Assembly (NCBI GenBank): GCA_029718625.1
Contig: CM056377.1
Span: 105,102,585 to 105,166,584 of the forward strand
From: Synaphobranchus kaupii
Taxonomy: Eukaryota; Chordata; Actinopteri; Anguilliformes; Synaphobranchidae
Direction: 5' to 3'
DNA length: 64,000 nt
Position numbers and translations under genes: made by a program. Positions 1 to 12,480 of this stretch are shown piece after piece (position 1 is the stretch's first letter; each line of letters opens with the position of its first letter). The notes under the pieces were generated by a model. It was not told where the DNA came from. It saw only the letters and a program-made list of their open reading frames with translations, and ran no database searches.

Positions 1-35
1 ATTGGCAGTGTATCAAATACTTGTTCTCCCCACTG
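1..35. mobile_element. terminus of a Tc1-like transposon (cut by window edge)
   Basis: Read on the minus strand the end is CAGTGGGGAGAACAAGTATT-TGATACACTGCC, a terminal inverted repeat common in fish Tc1-like elements. It is followed by TA at 36-37, the target dinucleotide of this superfamily. The element body lies to the left of the window. Identification is from recalled terminal sequence and the TA boundary. Confidence 0.75.
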
Positions 36-37
36 TA

Positions 38-523
38 CATGCAGACCCCTCCGCCTCTCTCCTTACCCGATGCCTTCGTACGGTCTGCCCTGAAGATGGG
101 GAAGTTGTCGAGGTGTACCTTGGGGTCGGGGACAGTCTCATCCAGCCAGGTCTCGGTCAAGGCGATGATGCAGGCCTCCCTGTAGGTCCTCTCTGCTCGG
201 CATTTTGCATGGAGTAAATCCATTTTGTTCCGGAGAGACGTACATTGGACAGGATGATGGAGGGGAGACGGGGTTTATACGGTCGATTCCTCAACTTGGT
301 ACGCACCCCGCTTCCCCCTTTTCCTCCGTCGGATCTCTGCCGGGAGGACACTGGATGGTTTAATTCCACAGGGCATGGAAGATCGGAGTTGTAGCAGATT
401 TTCTCGGCTATAGGTGAGTCCATAGTTGCTGCGTGACTCAGGTAGTAAAGCCGAACTCTCCCTGGTGATAATCCACAGAGCGATGAATGCAATCCCGATC
501 GCTTTGTACAGTTTAATCAACAT
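38..523 (-). pseudogene. LINE endonuclease remnant, interrupted by the Tc1-like end
   Basis: Three minus-strand frames together give a non-LTR retrotransposon ORF2 start: RRKRGKRGAY, then RNRPYKPRLPSIILSNVR, then IIALTETWLDETVPDPKVH and DNFPIFRADRTKASGKERGG. The 'LP-IIL-NVRS' and 'ALTETWLD' blocks are the N-terminal apurinic endonuclease motifs of fish LINEs. Frame changes between blocks show that it is dead. It stops at the Tc1-like boundary. Confidence 0.75.
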
Positions 524-1689
524 AACGACAAATAGCGATGAACAGTAACGTTACTAAATAAACAATACAAACTAGACGTTTGTCTAGAAGTTTGACTGAC
601 ATTAGACATACAACACACCGATGTGAGGCAAACAGGCGTACAGACAGTGTCATCGCAGCAGAGCATGCACCGTGTCAGAGCAATGCTACTGTGTTTTGTG
701 TGTGCCCTTTATTGTATGTATCTATTGTTGGGAAGTTGGGTATATGTTTCACAGGAGCTAACATGCTGTACCGTAAACAAATACCACCCACCTGGTTGTG
801 TGGCAATAAAGATAATTGTATCTTGTATCTTGTATTAGATAAGGCCATCCTTGTCAGAAAGGAGTCTGAACTCCCACCCCCCTCCTTCCAAACCCTACGT
901 CGGCATCACCCAATCAGGGCACATATCCTCAATGCTTGGGGAGAAAGGTATTTATGGGTGGCTGAAGGTGAAGTTTGTGGCTAAGCAGTTCCTTGAGTCT
1001 GAGAGAAGAAGTTTTTCCTTGGTTGTGTAAACTCACGACAGCTGAGTTTTTATAGCTGGCTTTTCCTTTCCTCCTCCTGTGCTGTATTAGAGTATTTAGT
1101 TCTTAGGGTTCTGTTCTCCTTACTCTTTAGTTCCTGCCTTGGCTTTCATTTCCGTCTCGCTACTAGACTGTAACCTCGGTTTCGCCTCGTTTCCTTTTGC
1201 CTTTTATTTTTAGCTCTGTCATTCATACTCACTCCAAGGAAGATTTTACATTAATCTAGAACATATACTGTATCTCTCCAATATGGCATGAATGCAGCAT
1301 GAGATCTATATTGTGTGATACAAACTGTTTGATGTAGTAGCAGTGCCAGAATTTTTATTGTGGGCGGGCAAAGGTAATTTATGAGTGTGTCGAGTTAATT
1401 AAGAGTGAGAGTATCACATTAATTTAGTTTAAACAGGACAATACGCTGGGAAAGTAATATTGTTATTTTCATAAACAGAGTGCTCGGACATCCTTTCCTC
1501 AATTTGTCAAATTAAGCCTATGAATGTCAAAAAAACACTGAACTATTTTGAGGTGAAAATAACCACGAAGAACAGCATAACATCACAATCAATATCAGTA
1601 TAAATTCATAGGGATTCTGGCCTAATGTTTTAATCAAAATGGTTAATTCAGTGCCCGATAACTTCAAACATTCATGTAACAGCACTTGG
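524..1689. other. gene-free stretch, repeat-like scraps
   Basis: No gene is visible. A tail-like GCAATAAAGATAATTG followed by three TTGTATC-type units (about 800-838) looks like the 3' end of a retroposon in plus orientation. The remainder shows no coding signature; open frames here are short and lack recognisable motifs. Confidence 0.4.
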
Positions 1690-1960
1690 ACTTCTGTTTG
1701 TCATTACACCCGCGCGCAAACAGGAGGTATTGTTTTCGCTCCCGTCTGTGTGTGTGTCTGTCTGTCCGCCTGTGTCCCTATCATCCATAACTCAAACAAT
1801 TGTACTCCGATTGTGATGAAACTTTGTGGAAATGTTGGCAGTTTGGCAATGCCCGCCTTCACAGTGCAAGATCAAAGTTTTTGCCCCATGCATATTACGT
1901 TCAGGGTTGAGATTAGCACACGCACAGGTGTAGCATCTCTCTGAGTGCCATTCTAGTTAA
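1690..1960 (+). repeat. probable interspersed repeat with TGTG/TGTC tract
   Basis: The block CGCGCGCAAACAGGAGG, the (TGTG)(TCTG)(TCCG) tract, CATCCATAACTCAAACAATT and GATGAAACTTTGTGGAAATGTTGGC resembles repeats I recall from fish genomes. I cannot assign a family, and no terminal repeats are obvious. Confidence 0.4.
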
Positions 1961-4869
1961 CTTTTGTTTTCAGTGGCCTTTTGTTTGTCATTTACTGCTT
2001 TCTCATATTCATTTACAGTGACTTAATTGTAAGCAATTGTCTTTATTGCATGGCAAAATAACAATCAATAAACATGACAGTCCTAATATCTTACTTAAAA
2101 CTACAGCTCATTTAGTAAGTTTTTTCCCCCAACATAATTTCAGAAATATCAGAAATATTCACATAGCCTTAGCCTCTATCAAAGTGCTTTCTTATACTGA
2201 CTTTTAGTCGACCATGAATAGCTTTTGATAAAATTCTTTGAAACACTGCGTTTGTCTGAGTTGACACGGTTGACACACACCCTCTGCAACCATACTGTTA
2301 ATTGCCTTTCCATTAAAAATAACATTACCACTGTTTCATTTGGCCGACTTCACATGTTACAGATTTTATGTCACACTTACAATTGCTTTTCCATATTTTT
2401 CTGCTGGTTACGGTGACTATCTCATAATTATTTTGACAAACTGTAAAATGGATAACGTTAATGTTATGAACTCACATAACGATAAAATTACTCATAGGCA
2501 TAGCTAGCTACAGGTTTGATATTTACGTCTTGCAGGTTTGCTAGACAGACTGCGACGGTATCAGACTGTCTGATCTGTGCTGCTGATCTGTTATGTTCAG
2601 CTGTGATTGGCTAAGTCAGTTGATGCTACAGTGTTTGAAAGGTCAAAAAGTGTATTGTGTGTATCTCATAGGCATGACAATGGGCAGCGTGCAGACATTT
2701 TTGACTGCTTCAGTTAAAAAATTATTGTAGGCCAATGAGAACAGTGGGGGGGGGGGCCTAGGCCCACAGTCCTACAGCATGCCGTCCACACTGTTTGAAC
2801 GTGGAAAAGGTATGAATGAAGAGTTGATAAAACAAGTGCTATACTGTGCACATACCAATTAAAATATATTGATTCATTATGTTCTATGTGTCTCATATGT
2901 GGGAGTAGACTGTCATGTAAGCAGATTAGTGAAAATATTCTTTACTGTGTTGCAGTAACTGACTCAACCTAGAGATGGAATAATATAATGAACTAAAAAG
3001 CTGAAAGCTCTGTGCTATCGATTAATATTGTGTCACCTGTGTGAGTATCTCTATTGGTACTTTCCATGTTCTCTGATTATACAGGATATGAATCCATGAT
3101 AATAATGTGTTTCTCTGTTTTGCTGACACTAATCTTTTCCCCCTCCCCCTGTCTCACCCGCTCTATCTAAGAGCACCATGCCTTCTTCACTGGGAGCTGC
3201 TATGAGCCCCACAGCTCCTGGCCTACTTCTAAATCAATGTTTGACAAAGAGTGAGCCTCCCCTGCTGCTGAAGTGGGAGTTATTGAGGCTCTTAGATGCT
3301 GAGAAGGCCACACACATGGCTTGGGGGTTGAGTCAGAGCTCACTGTTTTGTAGCCAATCCAAAACCACATTGGCTGCAAATAAAGAAAATAAACTGGCCT
3401 TCCAGCCTTGCTTATTCTAGGCCTGTGGCTATGACTTCAGGTGAACAAAAAAAGGAACAAGAGGTGAGAAGTAATTCTTTTTTCAAAAAGGTAAGCTTTT
3501 CAGGGGCTTCAAATTGTTGACTGTAACAGTTGAGAGTAAACCTTGGTATGTGACTTAGTCCTGAATGGAGCGTATTTATGCCAGCTGATGTGTACAAATT
3601 CCCCTGTTCGCTTCAGTGGTTATATTGTAAAGATTTAATTGTAAGCACAGATTTATTCTAACTGTTCACTCGCCTCAGCAACTCTGAGACCAAAATTGTT
3701 TGCGGAAAAAAACATTCTGCTTAAATGTGTGTGAAACTACTGTGAAGGTAGTTTTATGCATCATGTGTAGCAAGAATACAACATGTTTCAGTACCAAGAA
3801 AAATTACCCACAGATGAATAAGGACAGGGCAGGCCATACACTCTGTGTAGGATACAAATTTCATGACTGCAATTCTGCTGTAGTTTTCCCTCAAGGGAGC
3901 TTACAGTCTGTAATTATTCTCAGACTAGGTAGCAAGTGAGTTTACTAGATAGCTTATTCTGCTAACATCTGCTGTTGTTTTGATGTGTTGTGATTCTGCT
4001 AGACACTGAAAAGTATTTTTTTGCCATTATTCATTACGGATATTCATATACAGACTCATTATGAAATGGATTTCATGCCAAGCATTGAAATTAGCTTTTT
4101 CTTGCTTCATCTTTGGGAGCTACATAACACAAAGACCTCCAAAGATAATTATCTGCAACAATCTAACATGTTGAATCAGCAGAAAATATCCAGGACAGTA
4201 AGCAATAAGTGCTGACAAGCTCCATCAGATGTACTAAGCAGCTGTAGACATTCATGGACATCCTGAGATGTCTGCAGACATCTTGCCAGTTGTGAAAGGC
4301 CCTTGAGGTCTACTATCGCTTTTTTTATTATTTGCATGAGTGTAGGTGGCAGAAAGTATGAACAAACACACACCTATTTCTGTTAAATGTTAAACTAACC
4401 ATTGAGCTTACCATTGAACTAACCACCTAATCATTGAACTAACCACTTTAAACAAAAAAATAAATAATGATTTTACATTCAGTGTTCTCTGTGTACTTTG
4501 AGTACCTTACATTGAGCACATGTTCTTTTGAATAATAATTTGTGTTGTATTATTACCTTTTTATTCTTGCCCCAGTTTTTGTAAGGGTTTGTACAAGATA
4601 ACGTAATGTAATTAATACTTTGAAAACCTGTGGAAGAGTCCTTTGAAATCCTGCAAGTTTACTCACGTGATGAGTCTTATGCATAAATTGAGGTGGCTGA
4701 GGTTGGTGCTTTCATTACTATCCTATTGGAATTTGGTTTTTTGGGGGTGTGGATTGGCACGTAATGCAGTAGTATCTTAGAGATTTAATAACTCTGAAAA
4801 CTCTTAGAGTCTTAGAGCAAATGCAATTATGTGATGGGAAATGTAGTCTACAAAGGGGGGTTGGTACAC
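1961..4869. other. gene-free stretch
   Basis: I see nothing supportable here except a run of 10 G near 2,746 and general AT richness. A plus-strand open frame at 3,178-3,420 has no recognisable motif and ordinary composition, so I do not call it. Confidence 0.5.
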
Positions 4870-5502
4870 TCGACTATGAAAGACAAAAGTCCACACGTAC
4901 GTGCCTGCTCCCTGTTTTAAACACTCGGTAACCACCCGTAAACTGCACAGGTCTCAACACTATGATGCCTTCATTAGGGTGTTTTTCACACCTGTAGTTC
5001 GTTCCTCCTGGGAAAACTAAGTTGCTGCTGGAAGTGGTGTTGGTGGACCAGTAGGGGGCAATCTTCCCTCTGGTCAAATAAAAACCCCAATGCCCCAGTG
5101 CAGTGATGGGGACACTGTGCTGTAGGAGATGCCGTCTTTCAGATGAGACGTTAAACTGAGGTCCTGACTCACTGTGGTCATTAAAGATCCCATGACACTT
5201 ATCGTAAAGAGTAGGGGTTTCCCCGGTGTCCTGGCTAAATTCCCAACCTGGCTCTTTCAATCTGCCATCTAATCATCCCCCCAGTTTAATTGGCTAAAAT
5301 CATTCTCTCCCTCTCCACCTCAGCTGATGTGTGGTGAGCATTCTGGCGCAAAATGGCTGCCGTTGCATCACCCAGGTGGGTGCTACACATTGGTGGTGGT
5401 AGAGGCGAGTTTCCCACTCATCATTGTAAGCGCTTTGAGTCACCAGTTGGAGAGAAAGGTGCTATATAAATTCAAGACATTATTATTATTATTATTATTG
5501 TT
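4870..5502 (+). repeat. retroposon-like repeat with (ATT) tail
   Basis: The segment contains GATGCCGTCTTTCAGATGAGACGTTAAACTGAGGTCC-type text, then CAGCTGATGTGTGGTGAGCATTCTGGC, and ends GTAAGCGCTTTGAG...GGTGCTATATAAATTC followed by (ATT) repeats at 5,479-5,499. This is a repeat widespread in fish and other vertebrates. The microsatellite tail suggests a LINE or SINE 3' end. Family and left boundary are uncertain. Confidence 0.65.
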
Positions 5503-6014
5503 TGCTTTAATCTGAATCAGTGAATAATTCGATACAATGTTGCACCTGCCCCTGTGTTCAGTTTGTGTTCACACTGCAACATACAACAGGGTAAACAAAC
5601 GCCAAGCAAACTGTTCTTTCATTAGTCAGAATTTGTCAATTTTGTAAGGTTTGTAAGTGCAGTAATGTAGCTAACATTACAAGACTATTTCTATTACAAA
5701 ATTTGGAAAGGTTAATCAGCATAACAAGTGGAGATAACATTCACCATTTCCATCATCTGACTCAACGTCGGCAGAATAACCGGTATTGTTGGTAGAGGAA
5801 ACGTTAGAGCTAGCATCATCATAGGACTGAACAATATCCACGGGATCAACAACTGGTTTAGTCCCAAGGATTTTGTCCAGCTCGTCAAACCAGGGAACTT
5901 GTCCTTTTCCTTCCCAGAACTTCCACTTCTGCTAAGATCCTCTCACACTTTCACATACTGTTGTCAAAGTTTTTTTTGCTTTTGCGCAACACTGTTAGAC
6001 AGACCGGTGAAAGC
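5503..6014. other. gene-free stretch
   Basis: I see nothing supportable in this stretch. Confidence 0.5.
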
Positions 6015-6720
6015 CCTTAGTCCAGTGGTTCTCAAACTCGGTCCTGGGGGCCCCCCTGTGTATGCTGGTTTTCGTTCCAGCCACAATTGCTATCCGAGAA
6101 TTTTAACAAGCTGTTAATTTTTCTTAATTGCAGTTTTCATCTTTTGATGGATTATTTAGAATGTAGAATAAATGTCCTATGTTCACATTTTGCTTATTGT
6201 GCTATATTGCAAACAACTACATAAAAAGAGTTAACAAAATGTTATAACTGATCAAATTAAAGACTAAGGTGAATCAATATTCTCCTAATTAGATCGTTGA
6301 ACATGTGTTTAAGTTCTTTCATAATTTAGTTTTCTTAAACTTAACACAATGCAGGTTTGGCTCATTATCAATTTGCGTTGTCTTTGACTTGTTCATTATC
6401 AACCAAATGGTTAGTTTTCGTGGCCATGTGTCCACACTTTCACCAATTAGGAGCCTAAATGCCTTTCATTTGCTCATTTACTTTTAATGAAATTGTTTGA
6501 AATAAAAATGTGAACATGGGATATTTATTCTACATGGCATGCATAGCCATTTTCTGACATAATTTGGCTTAAGAGGGTAAATAATCCATCAAAATATGAA
6601 AAGTGCAATTAAGAAAAATGAACAGCTTGTTTAAATTCTCGGATAGCAATTGTGGTTGGAACAAAAACCAGCATACACAGGGGTGCCCCAGGACCAAGTT
6701 GGAGAACCACTGCCTTAGTC
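6015..6720. mobile_element. 690-bp hAT-like foldback element with exact 8-bp target duplication
   Basis: The ends CAGTGGTTCTCAAACTCGG (from 6,023) and, inverted, CAGTGGTTCTCCAACTTGG (ending 6,712) are long terminal inverted repeats. Similarity continues more than 150 bases inward, including the CAATTGCTATCCGAGAATTT and GTAGAATAAATGTCC blocks. The element is flanked on both sides by the identical 8-mer CCTTAGTC (6,015-6,022 and 6,713-6,720). The CAGTGGTTCTC end and 8-bp duplication point to a non-autonomous hAT. No transposase is present. Confidence 0.9.
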
Positions 6721-7178
6721 GATCACTAAACAGTTTGTACACTTCTGTGTTCTTGTGCATGTTTGTCATCATCTGAGAAATGTGATCGTCTGCTCAAATC
6801 TCAATGAGACATTGTACCTCCTTGTTGTTCCATGTTAAACCATGACTCGACATAATAGCAACTTTGGCCAGCGTTTGCCATTGTTACTAGCTACCAAGCT
6901 GCCTGATAGCAAAATAAACTTTGCTGCCCATAATTCAACGTGAAAGCGTCTCATCATGCATAGCTTATACAGCATGTTGACCGACTTGTTCCGGTTCATT
7001 GAGTCGATTGCATTCTCACTTCAAACTAACCACTACAGAGTTTGATTGGAAGCGCGCCGAGACCACCCTCTCTTGGCAATCTCGGTCCGCTTGTTTTGGT
7101 CCGCAACCGAGTGCAATGTTCACATATGCCCAAATGACCCGACCATGGGGTTTCAAAGCAACTACTCCAAACGAGCCA
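6721..7178. other. gene-free stretch
   Basis: I see nothing supportable in this stretch. Two overlapping short frames near 7,000-7,230 run into the next inverted repeat and are not genes. Confidence 0.5.
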
Positions 7179-7341
7179 GGGCGGTATTTCACAAAGCAGG
7201 ATGACTGAGTTAGCTGGATAACTGCAAAGTTCCAAGTAAAACCTGGAACAGCTCTTTTTACTTCAGATTGGGAGGGTTTTGGGTTTACTCAGTGTAGTTA
7301 TCCCGGTAACTCAGTAATCCTGCTTTGTGAAATCCCCCCAG
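7179..7341. mobile_element. short inverted-repeat element (MITE)
   Basis: GGGCGGTATTTCACAAAGCAGGATGACTGAGTTAGC at the left is mirrored by GTAACTCAGTAATCCTGCTTTGTGAAATCCCCCC at the right, about 36 bases per arm, within 163 bp. 'TTTCACAAAGCAGGAT' ends recur in fish genomes. No clear target duplication and no coding content were seen. Confidence 0.75.
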
Positions 7342-7864
7342 GTGTGTAAGTCAAACACACCACACCAGGAACATATAATATAGCCTGTGATCAATTAACA
7401 TGTAAAGGTTTGCATGTGTGTTTCAACAAGGAGGCCATTTTACAACTGAACACATTACTTCCACCATAATAATACAAGCAGTTTTATCCAGAATGACTGG
7501 GGATATAGTTTCCTTCTCTCACAGATCAATCCTGCAACTGTGTGAACAGTTGATGAAATGCAGAAAAGGTAGCCTGTAACCAGAGCAGTAGGTGATGCCA
7601 CAACCTTGCGGAGAGGTGCCTCCAGTTCATATGAAATTCTGTTATAAGGTGCCGCAAAGAAAATCTATTATCTTTGCAAACCATTAATAATTTTTACAGT
7701 TCTATGGAATGTGGGCTTAACAAAGTAAATACTTTTCAGAAGACCCTAGGATGCCAGATATAAATTTATGATTCAAATATCATCACAATTTAGCATAAGA
7801 TATAGCTCCACCTCCCTCAACAATTGATTTCATGTCAACAATTGATATGTCATTTGGTGTCCAT
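7342..7864. other. gene-free stretch
   Basis: I see nothing supportable in this stretch. Confidence 0.5.
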
Positions 7865-8006
7865 GGTGTCCCCCTAGGTTCGGTACAAGGCCCCCTCCTA
7901 TTTATCCTCTACATGCTTCCCATCGGTCACATCATCCATTATCATGGTCTCCAATTCTACTCCTATGCAGATGACACCCAGCTGTTAAAACTCACCCGTT
8001 CAAGAT
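7865..8006 (+). pseudogene. LINE reverse transcriptase fragment
   Basis: The frame reads GVPLGSVQGPLLFILYMLPI then GHIIHYHGLQFYSYADDTQL, closing at TAG. GVPxGSVxGPLLF and YADDTQL are the palm-domain motifs of non-LTR reverse transcriptases (L2/Rex1-like fish LINEs), with the catalytic YADD intact. Only about 45 codons remain; upstream and downstream parts are gone. Confidence 0.88.
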
Positions 8007-10332
8007 AGCATTTCACCTATAATTCGCCTGCCACTTTTATGACTTTGTTTTAGTAGCCTAGATCTTGTGTCCCTATATTATTTACCTTCCCCCCTCTTGC
8101 TTGATTTTATTGCTATACACTGAATCACAATAAGTGTTGGCACATCAATTTGAGAGAGAAAGTTGAATATTTTGCGTAACATATATTTTTGCCATATCAT
8201 TGATTACCAGCAGTTCCACACAACTTTGACAGAATGGCACCTGCTAATGTTAACTTAGCTAGCTAGTGACAAAGCTAGCAAAAATACAGCTACTATCTAG
8301 CAAGATGACTTATGTTAGCTATTAAGGTTACTCCTTTCCAGACATGTCCACAATATTATCAGTAACAAAGCTACGTAAATGTAAAGAGATGTATATCCTA
8401 TCAACATAACACAGTTGAACAGTGATAGTTTTAAGATAACTGATGATGGCATTTTTAGCCAATACAGCTCAGTTATATGATCGCAAATGGCCAACATTAA
8501 GACTGGAAGCATAGTTTATTAGCTAACTTCAACAAGTCACTATTTAAAGCAGGTTCGCTTGGTGCACAAAGAAAGATGTGGAAAAAAATTATTATTAGCC
8601 TACCAATCAGCTTTGTGGAAATAGTTCGTAAAAACAGGTCGAAGTTGAATTTTTTTTTAGAAAATCGAAAATCAAGTAACTTGTGTTATATAGAAATTTC
8701 TCACGTTTATATCAAGCTAAATTTCATGAAATTAGTTGAGAAGTAGCTCTATCCACTGTGCCCCCCTAGTGGTAGTCGTAACCACTAGGGAAAACCGGCA
8801 GTTCCGACACATGATTGTTAAACGTTTCATCGTTTGTGAAAGCATTGCACTCTCTAGTTGTACTGCAGGCCAATAAAACAGCAGGTGCTAGACCATACTG
8901 CTTAAAAGCTACATCTTGCCACAGTCCCAGACAATAAACTACATAAAATGCACCATTTCTACATGCTAAAAATGTTGTATCATGTTATTATATAGGAATA
9001 ATAATATGCTATTAAAAGGTAGTATCAATAAACATTCTGTGTTTTTTCCTTGCTTAGCCATGTATCATTACCTAGCCATGTATTGCACAGGGGTGTGCCT
9101 AGGCACTGGCTATAGCCCTGGGTCTCTTTTTAATGCCAAATTATTATTGTGCGCTGAATTATGACCATTGGGAACGTGAAATATAACGTTGCAACCACAA
9201 AGACTGCTCAAGAAGGTGAATCAAACCATATGTGACAAACATACTCCACCCTCCTTATCTCTCTCCCTCTCTCACCCACACGCAAAGTAAAAAATCTTGA
9301 TGATTAATGTCAATAATGTATATGATTAAAATTGAAAGATTATATATATATATATATCTACTTAGCAAATATTTAATAGCAAGCCAATCAGATTCATAGG
9401 CTTTATTGTCAATAAACAAACAATTCAACTTGTTTTTTATTGTAGTTTTCAAGTTCAATCCCACTGAGCTTTGGGGCGGAACAGGTTTGCATGAATTGTG
9501 ATGGTTTCTGTATATTCTTTTTCACTAACAAAAAGTTTATGAATATTTTTCATCAGACCACGTTTCTGCATGTTAGCTAGCTGTCTAGCCAAATATGTCC
9601 ACTTGCCAAAATTCTATTTAGGCCTATTTCACGTGTTCCATTTCCCATGTTCCAATCACAAAGAATTGTGGATCTAGGACCTCATTTATAAATACATCCT
9701 GGAATTCATCCTAAATGTGAGCGTATGATCGTTTCTTAAACTGTTCCTACGAACGATTTACAAAATGTCCGTACTCACGAATAAATGTTCCTACTCATGA
9801 CCTATTTATAAATCAGAAATCATCCTAAAAATCATGCGCACGTGAACGAGCCTGTCAGCTCTACCCAGTGAACGCCCTCAAATATTCTTATATGGTTGGG
9901 TTTTTTTAAATTTCAGTATTGCATAGCCTAATGTTAGAATTATGTTATTTCAATGGAGTTGTCACTGAGAGCTGTCAGTACAAGCTTTCTACAAGCCTTT
10001 TGCCTTCTGTATATCAACTATTATTAAGTACATGATGTTTGTTTAAACTGAGCATTTATTTTAAGATTTAAACCATACACATATCGATAATAATAATAAT
10101 CATTATTATTTTTCTATTTTTTCTATTTTTCATAACGGTTTGCACACATGATAATGTTCACAGGAAGAGCTACAATCATAGGCATATGCTTTATTTAAAC
10201 TTCGGGTAGATACTGCTGGACAACCTAGTCTCGCGTAGTCTAGCGTCAAGTCTCATAAGCATATAGGCTACTAGCTAGTCGGGACCAATATTGGCAGTGA
10301 CATGTCTTCTTCTCTCCTCCTAAACCACTAGT
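8007..10332. other. gene-free stretch with old repeats
   Basis: A block at about 9,670-9,860 beginning GACCTCATTTATAAATACATCC and with CCTATTTATAAATCAGAAAT-type inner repeats looks like an old DNA-transposon-derived repeat. There is a short (TA) run at 9,342-9,356. Nothing coding is recognisable. Confidence 0.45.
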
Positions 10333-11085
10333 AGAATGTCGTGAGATTGTCTGAGTGACACCCTGAGGTGGTGTGCTATCATTCTGAAGTGAAATTGGTC
10401 AGTGAAAACAGGAAGTTTCCTTTTAATATCAATCTGAATTTTGAAGAAACACAGCTCTTATATGACATTTTAGAGGGCTTTAATTTTGAAATTTCACATC
10501 AGAATGTCCTGAGATTGTCTGAGTGACACCCTGAGGTGGTGTGCTATCATTCTGAAGTGGAATTGGTCAGTGAAAAAAGGAAGTTTCCTTTTAATATCAA
10601 TCTGAATTTAGAAGAAACACAGCTCTTATATGACATTTTAGAGGGCTTTCATTTTGAAATTCCACATCAGAATGTCCTGAGATTGTCTGAGTGACACTGT
10701 GAGGTCTTCTATCATTCTGAAGAGAAATGGTTTCGTGAAAACAGGAGGTTTCCTTTTAATATCAATCTGAATTTAGAAGAAACACAGCATTTATATGACA
10801 TTTTAGAGGGCTTTAATTTAGAAATTCCACATCAGAATGTCCTGAGATTGTCTGAGTGACATTCTGAGGTGGTGTGCTATCATTCTGAAGTGAAATGGTT
10901 TTGTGAAAACGGGAGGTTTCCTTTTAATATTAATCTGAATTTAGAAGAAACACAGCTCTTATATGACATTTTAGAGGGGTTTAATTTAGAAATTCCATAT
11001 CAGAATGTCCTGAGATGGTCTGAGTGACACTATGAGGTGGTGTATTGTCATTTTGAAGTCAGATTGGTCTTTGAAAATGTATTCT
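10333..11085. repeat. tandem repeat, 168-bp unit, four full copies plus a partial fifth
   Basis: Units start AGAATGTCCTGAGATTGTCT at 10,333, 10,501, 10,669, 10,834 and 11,002, giving periods of 168, 168, 165 and 168. Each contains TTCCTTTTAATATCAATCTG and GAAACACAGCTCTTATATGAC, with moderate divergence. Every frame of the unit that I checked carries stops, so it is not a coding repeat. Confidence 0.93.
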
Positions 11086-12240
11086 TTATTATTACGTTTG
11101 ACCAATTATTCACACAATTGAAATGAGAAAGCCTCAACTTTTCTCTGAAATTGTTTGCAGGCGGTAGATGTTTTTAAAAAATAATTATTCATTTTATTTA
11201 ATAATTATTATATTTTTTGTTTTATGTATGTATGTATGTATGTATGTTATTTATTTATTTATTCATTCATTGTTTACTGACAGACTGATTGATTTATTGA
11301 ATGTATGTGAAATTATGTCCTATCACGTTCTCCAGAACTTTACTTTTATTTTGAAATCAATTCTTACACGCCCTTACCATAATGTCTAGTATATTGCGAA
11401 CCGCAAAAAAACGTGGGGGCTAGTTTGACAATTCTTTTCGAAATAATGACTGCGGTGAAGCCAGCCTCCATCAGTACAGCAGCCAGCTGGCTCTAGTTAG
11501 CAAGCTAACATGTACAGTGAGCTGAAAGTTTAATGAATGAAACGGATAGTGTATTGGAAACGGATATTTCTCCCGACTCCACCAGGCAGTCTGTCATTAG
11601 TTTTCTTGTATGGAAGGTGAAAGCGAGTGGCTGGCTAGCTACGCTGATTGTAACGGGCTCTGCTGTAAGTGCAAATGTTACGCCAAATCTCAGTGCTCAA
11701 CACCGCGCAAAGGCTAAAGTTAATGCCAGTGGGCTCAGCCCGCAACAAGCACTGTCACTGCGGTCACGCAAATGACACAAGCACACACACACTCACACAC
11801 ACCCTCGCCTCCCGCTTCGTGCAACTAACAATCTGTAATATGTTTAACCATCGTGAATTTGGCATCACATTTCACATAATTTCACATAGTGCAAAAACAA
11901 AAGAGGCCAGGCTGAGATAGCTAGAAGCAATACAGGGGCAAACCATTGAGGTGTGGGGGTGGGGGGTTTCCATGTTCATATAGTAAAAAAAAAAAAAAAA
12001 CTAACAAAATAACAAAACAATATGAAATCACAACAGGCAGAAAGGTTTGTTATTATGGAAATAGTTTCCATTCAAATCTATAATGGAATGGTTTCATGTT
12101 TTTATAAAACTGCCTTTTCATTCTGAGTTGATTATATATTGTACCTCAGATTTTTTCCAGTTCTTATCCAAAATTATTGTTCAGTGTCCCCCAGTTAGGG
12201 GGTGGGTGGTTAGATAAATAAGTATAAAGTCCAGAATTAT
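11086..12240. other. gene-free stretch with simple repeats
   Basis: Contains (TGTA)5-6 at about 11,224-11,247, ATTT runs just after, and a poly-A run at 11,985-12,000. A plus-strand open frame at 11,533-11,775 (MNETDSVLETDISPDSTRQ...) has no recognisable domain; it may be a scrap of a transposon. Confidence 0.45.
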
Positions 12241-12480
12241 ATTACTTCTTATAAAAGGTTTTGAAAAGAAAAAAAGACAGGGAGGGGGGTGAATACTCAT
12301 AAATTGCAATAGCAATTAATTTTAGACGAGAAAATATGACATTTCCTCTATGTAACACCACGTCCAGGCGAAGCCCCGCCCACTTCCGGTTTTTATCCGA
12401 ATACAGATACAGATAATTTTGATGGTCCAACAGATACAGATACAGATAGTGGCATCGCTGCACACCCCTACTAGCAAGCA
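12241..12480 (-). repeat. probable DNA-transposon end with ATCTGTATC repeats
   Basis: In minus sense it begins TAGTAGGGGTGTGCAGCGATG, then CTATCTGTATCTGTATCTG, later GAAGTGGGCGGGGC. AGGGGTGTG-type ends followed by repeated TATCTG units are known in fish DNA transposons. No partner end was found, so the family is not assigned. Confidence 0.45.

Noticed and set aside
3178..3420. Plus-strand 80-codon frame starting MPSSLGAAMSP
   Set aside because: No motif, no splice or promoter context, and ordinary composition; likely chance.
10333..11085. Tandem repeat considered as a coding repeat because 168 and 165 are multiples of three
   Set aside because: Stops occur within the unit in every frame checked on both strands.
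11533..11775. Open frame MNETDSVLETDISPDSTRQ...
   Set aside because: No domain or splice context recognised; surrounding sequence looks like degraded repeat. Could be a transposon scrap but cannot be supported.
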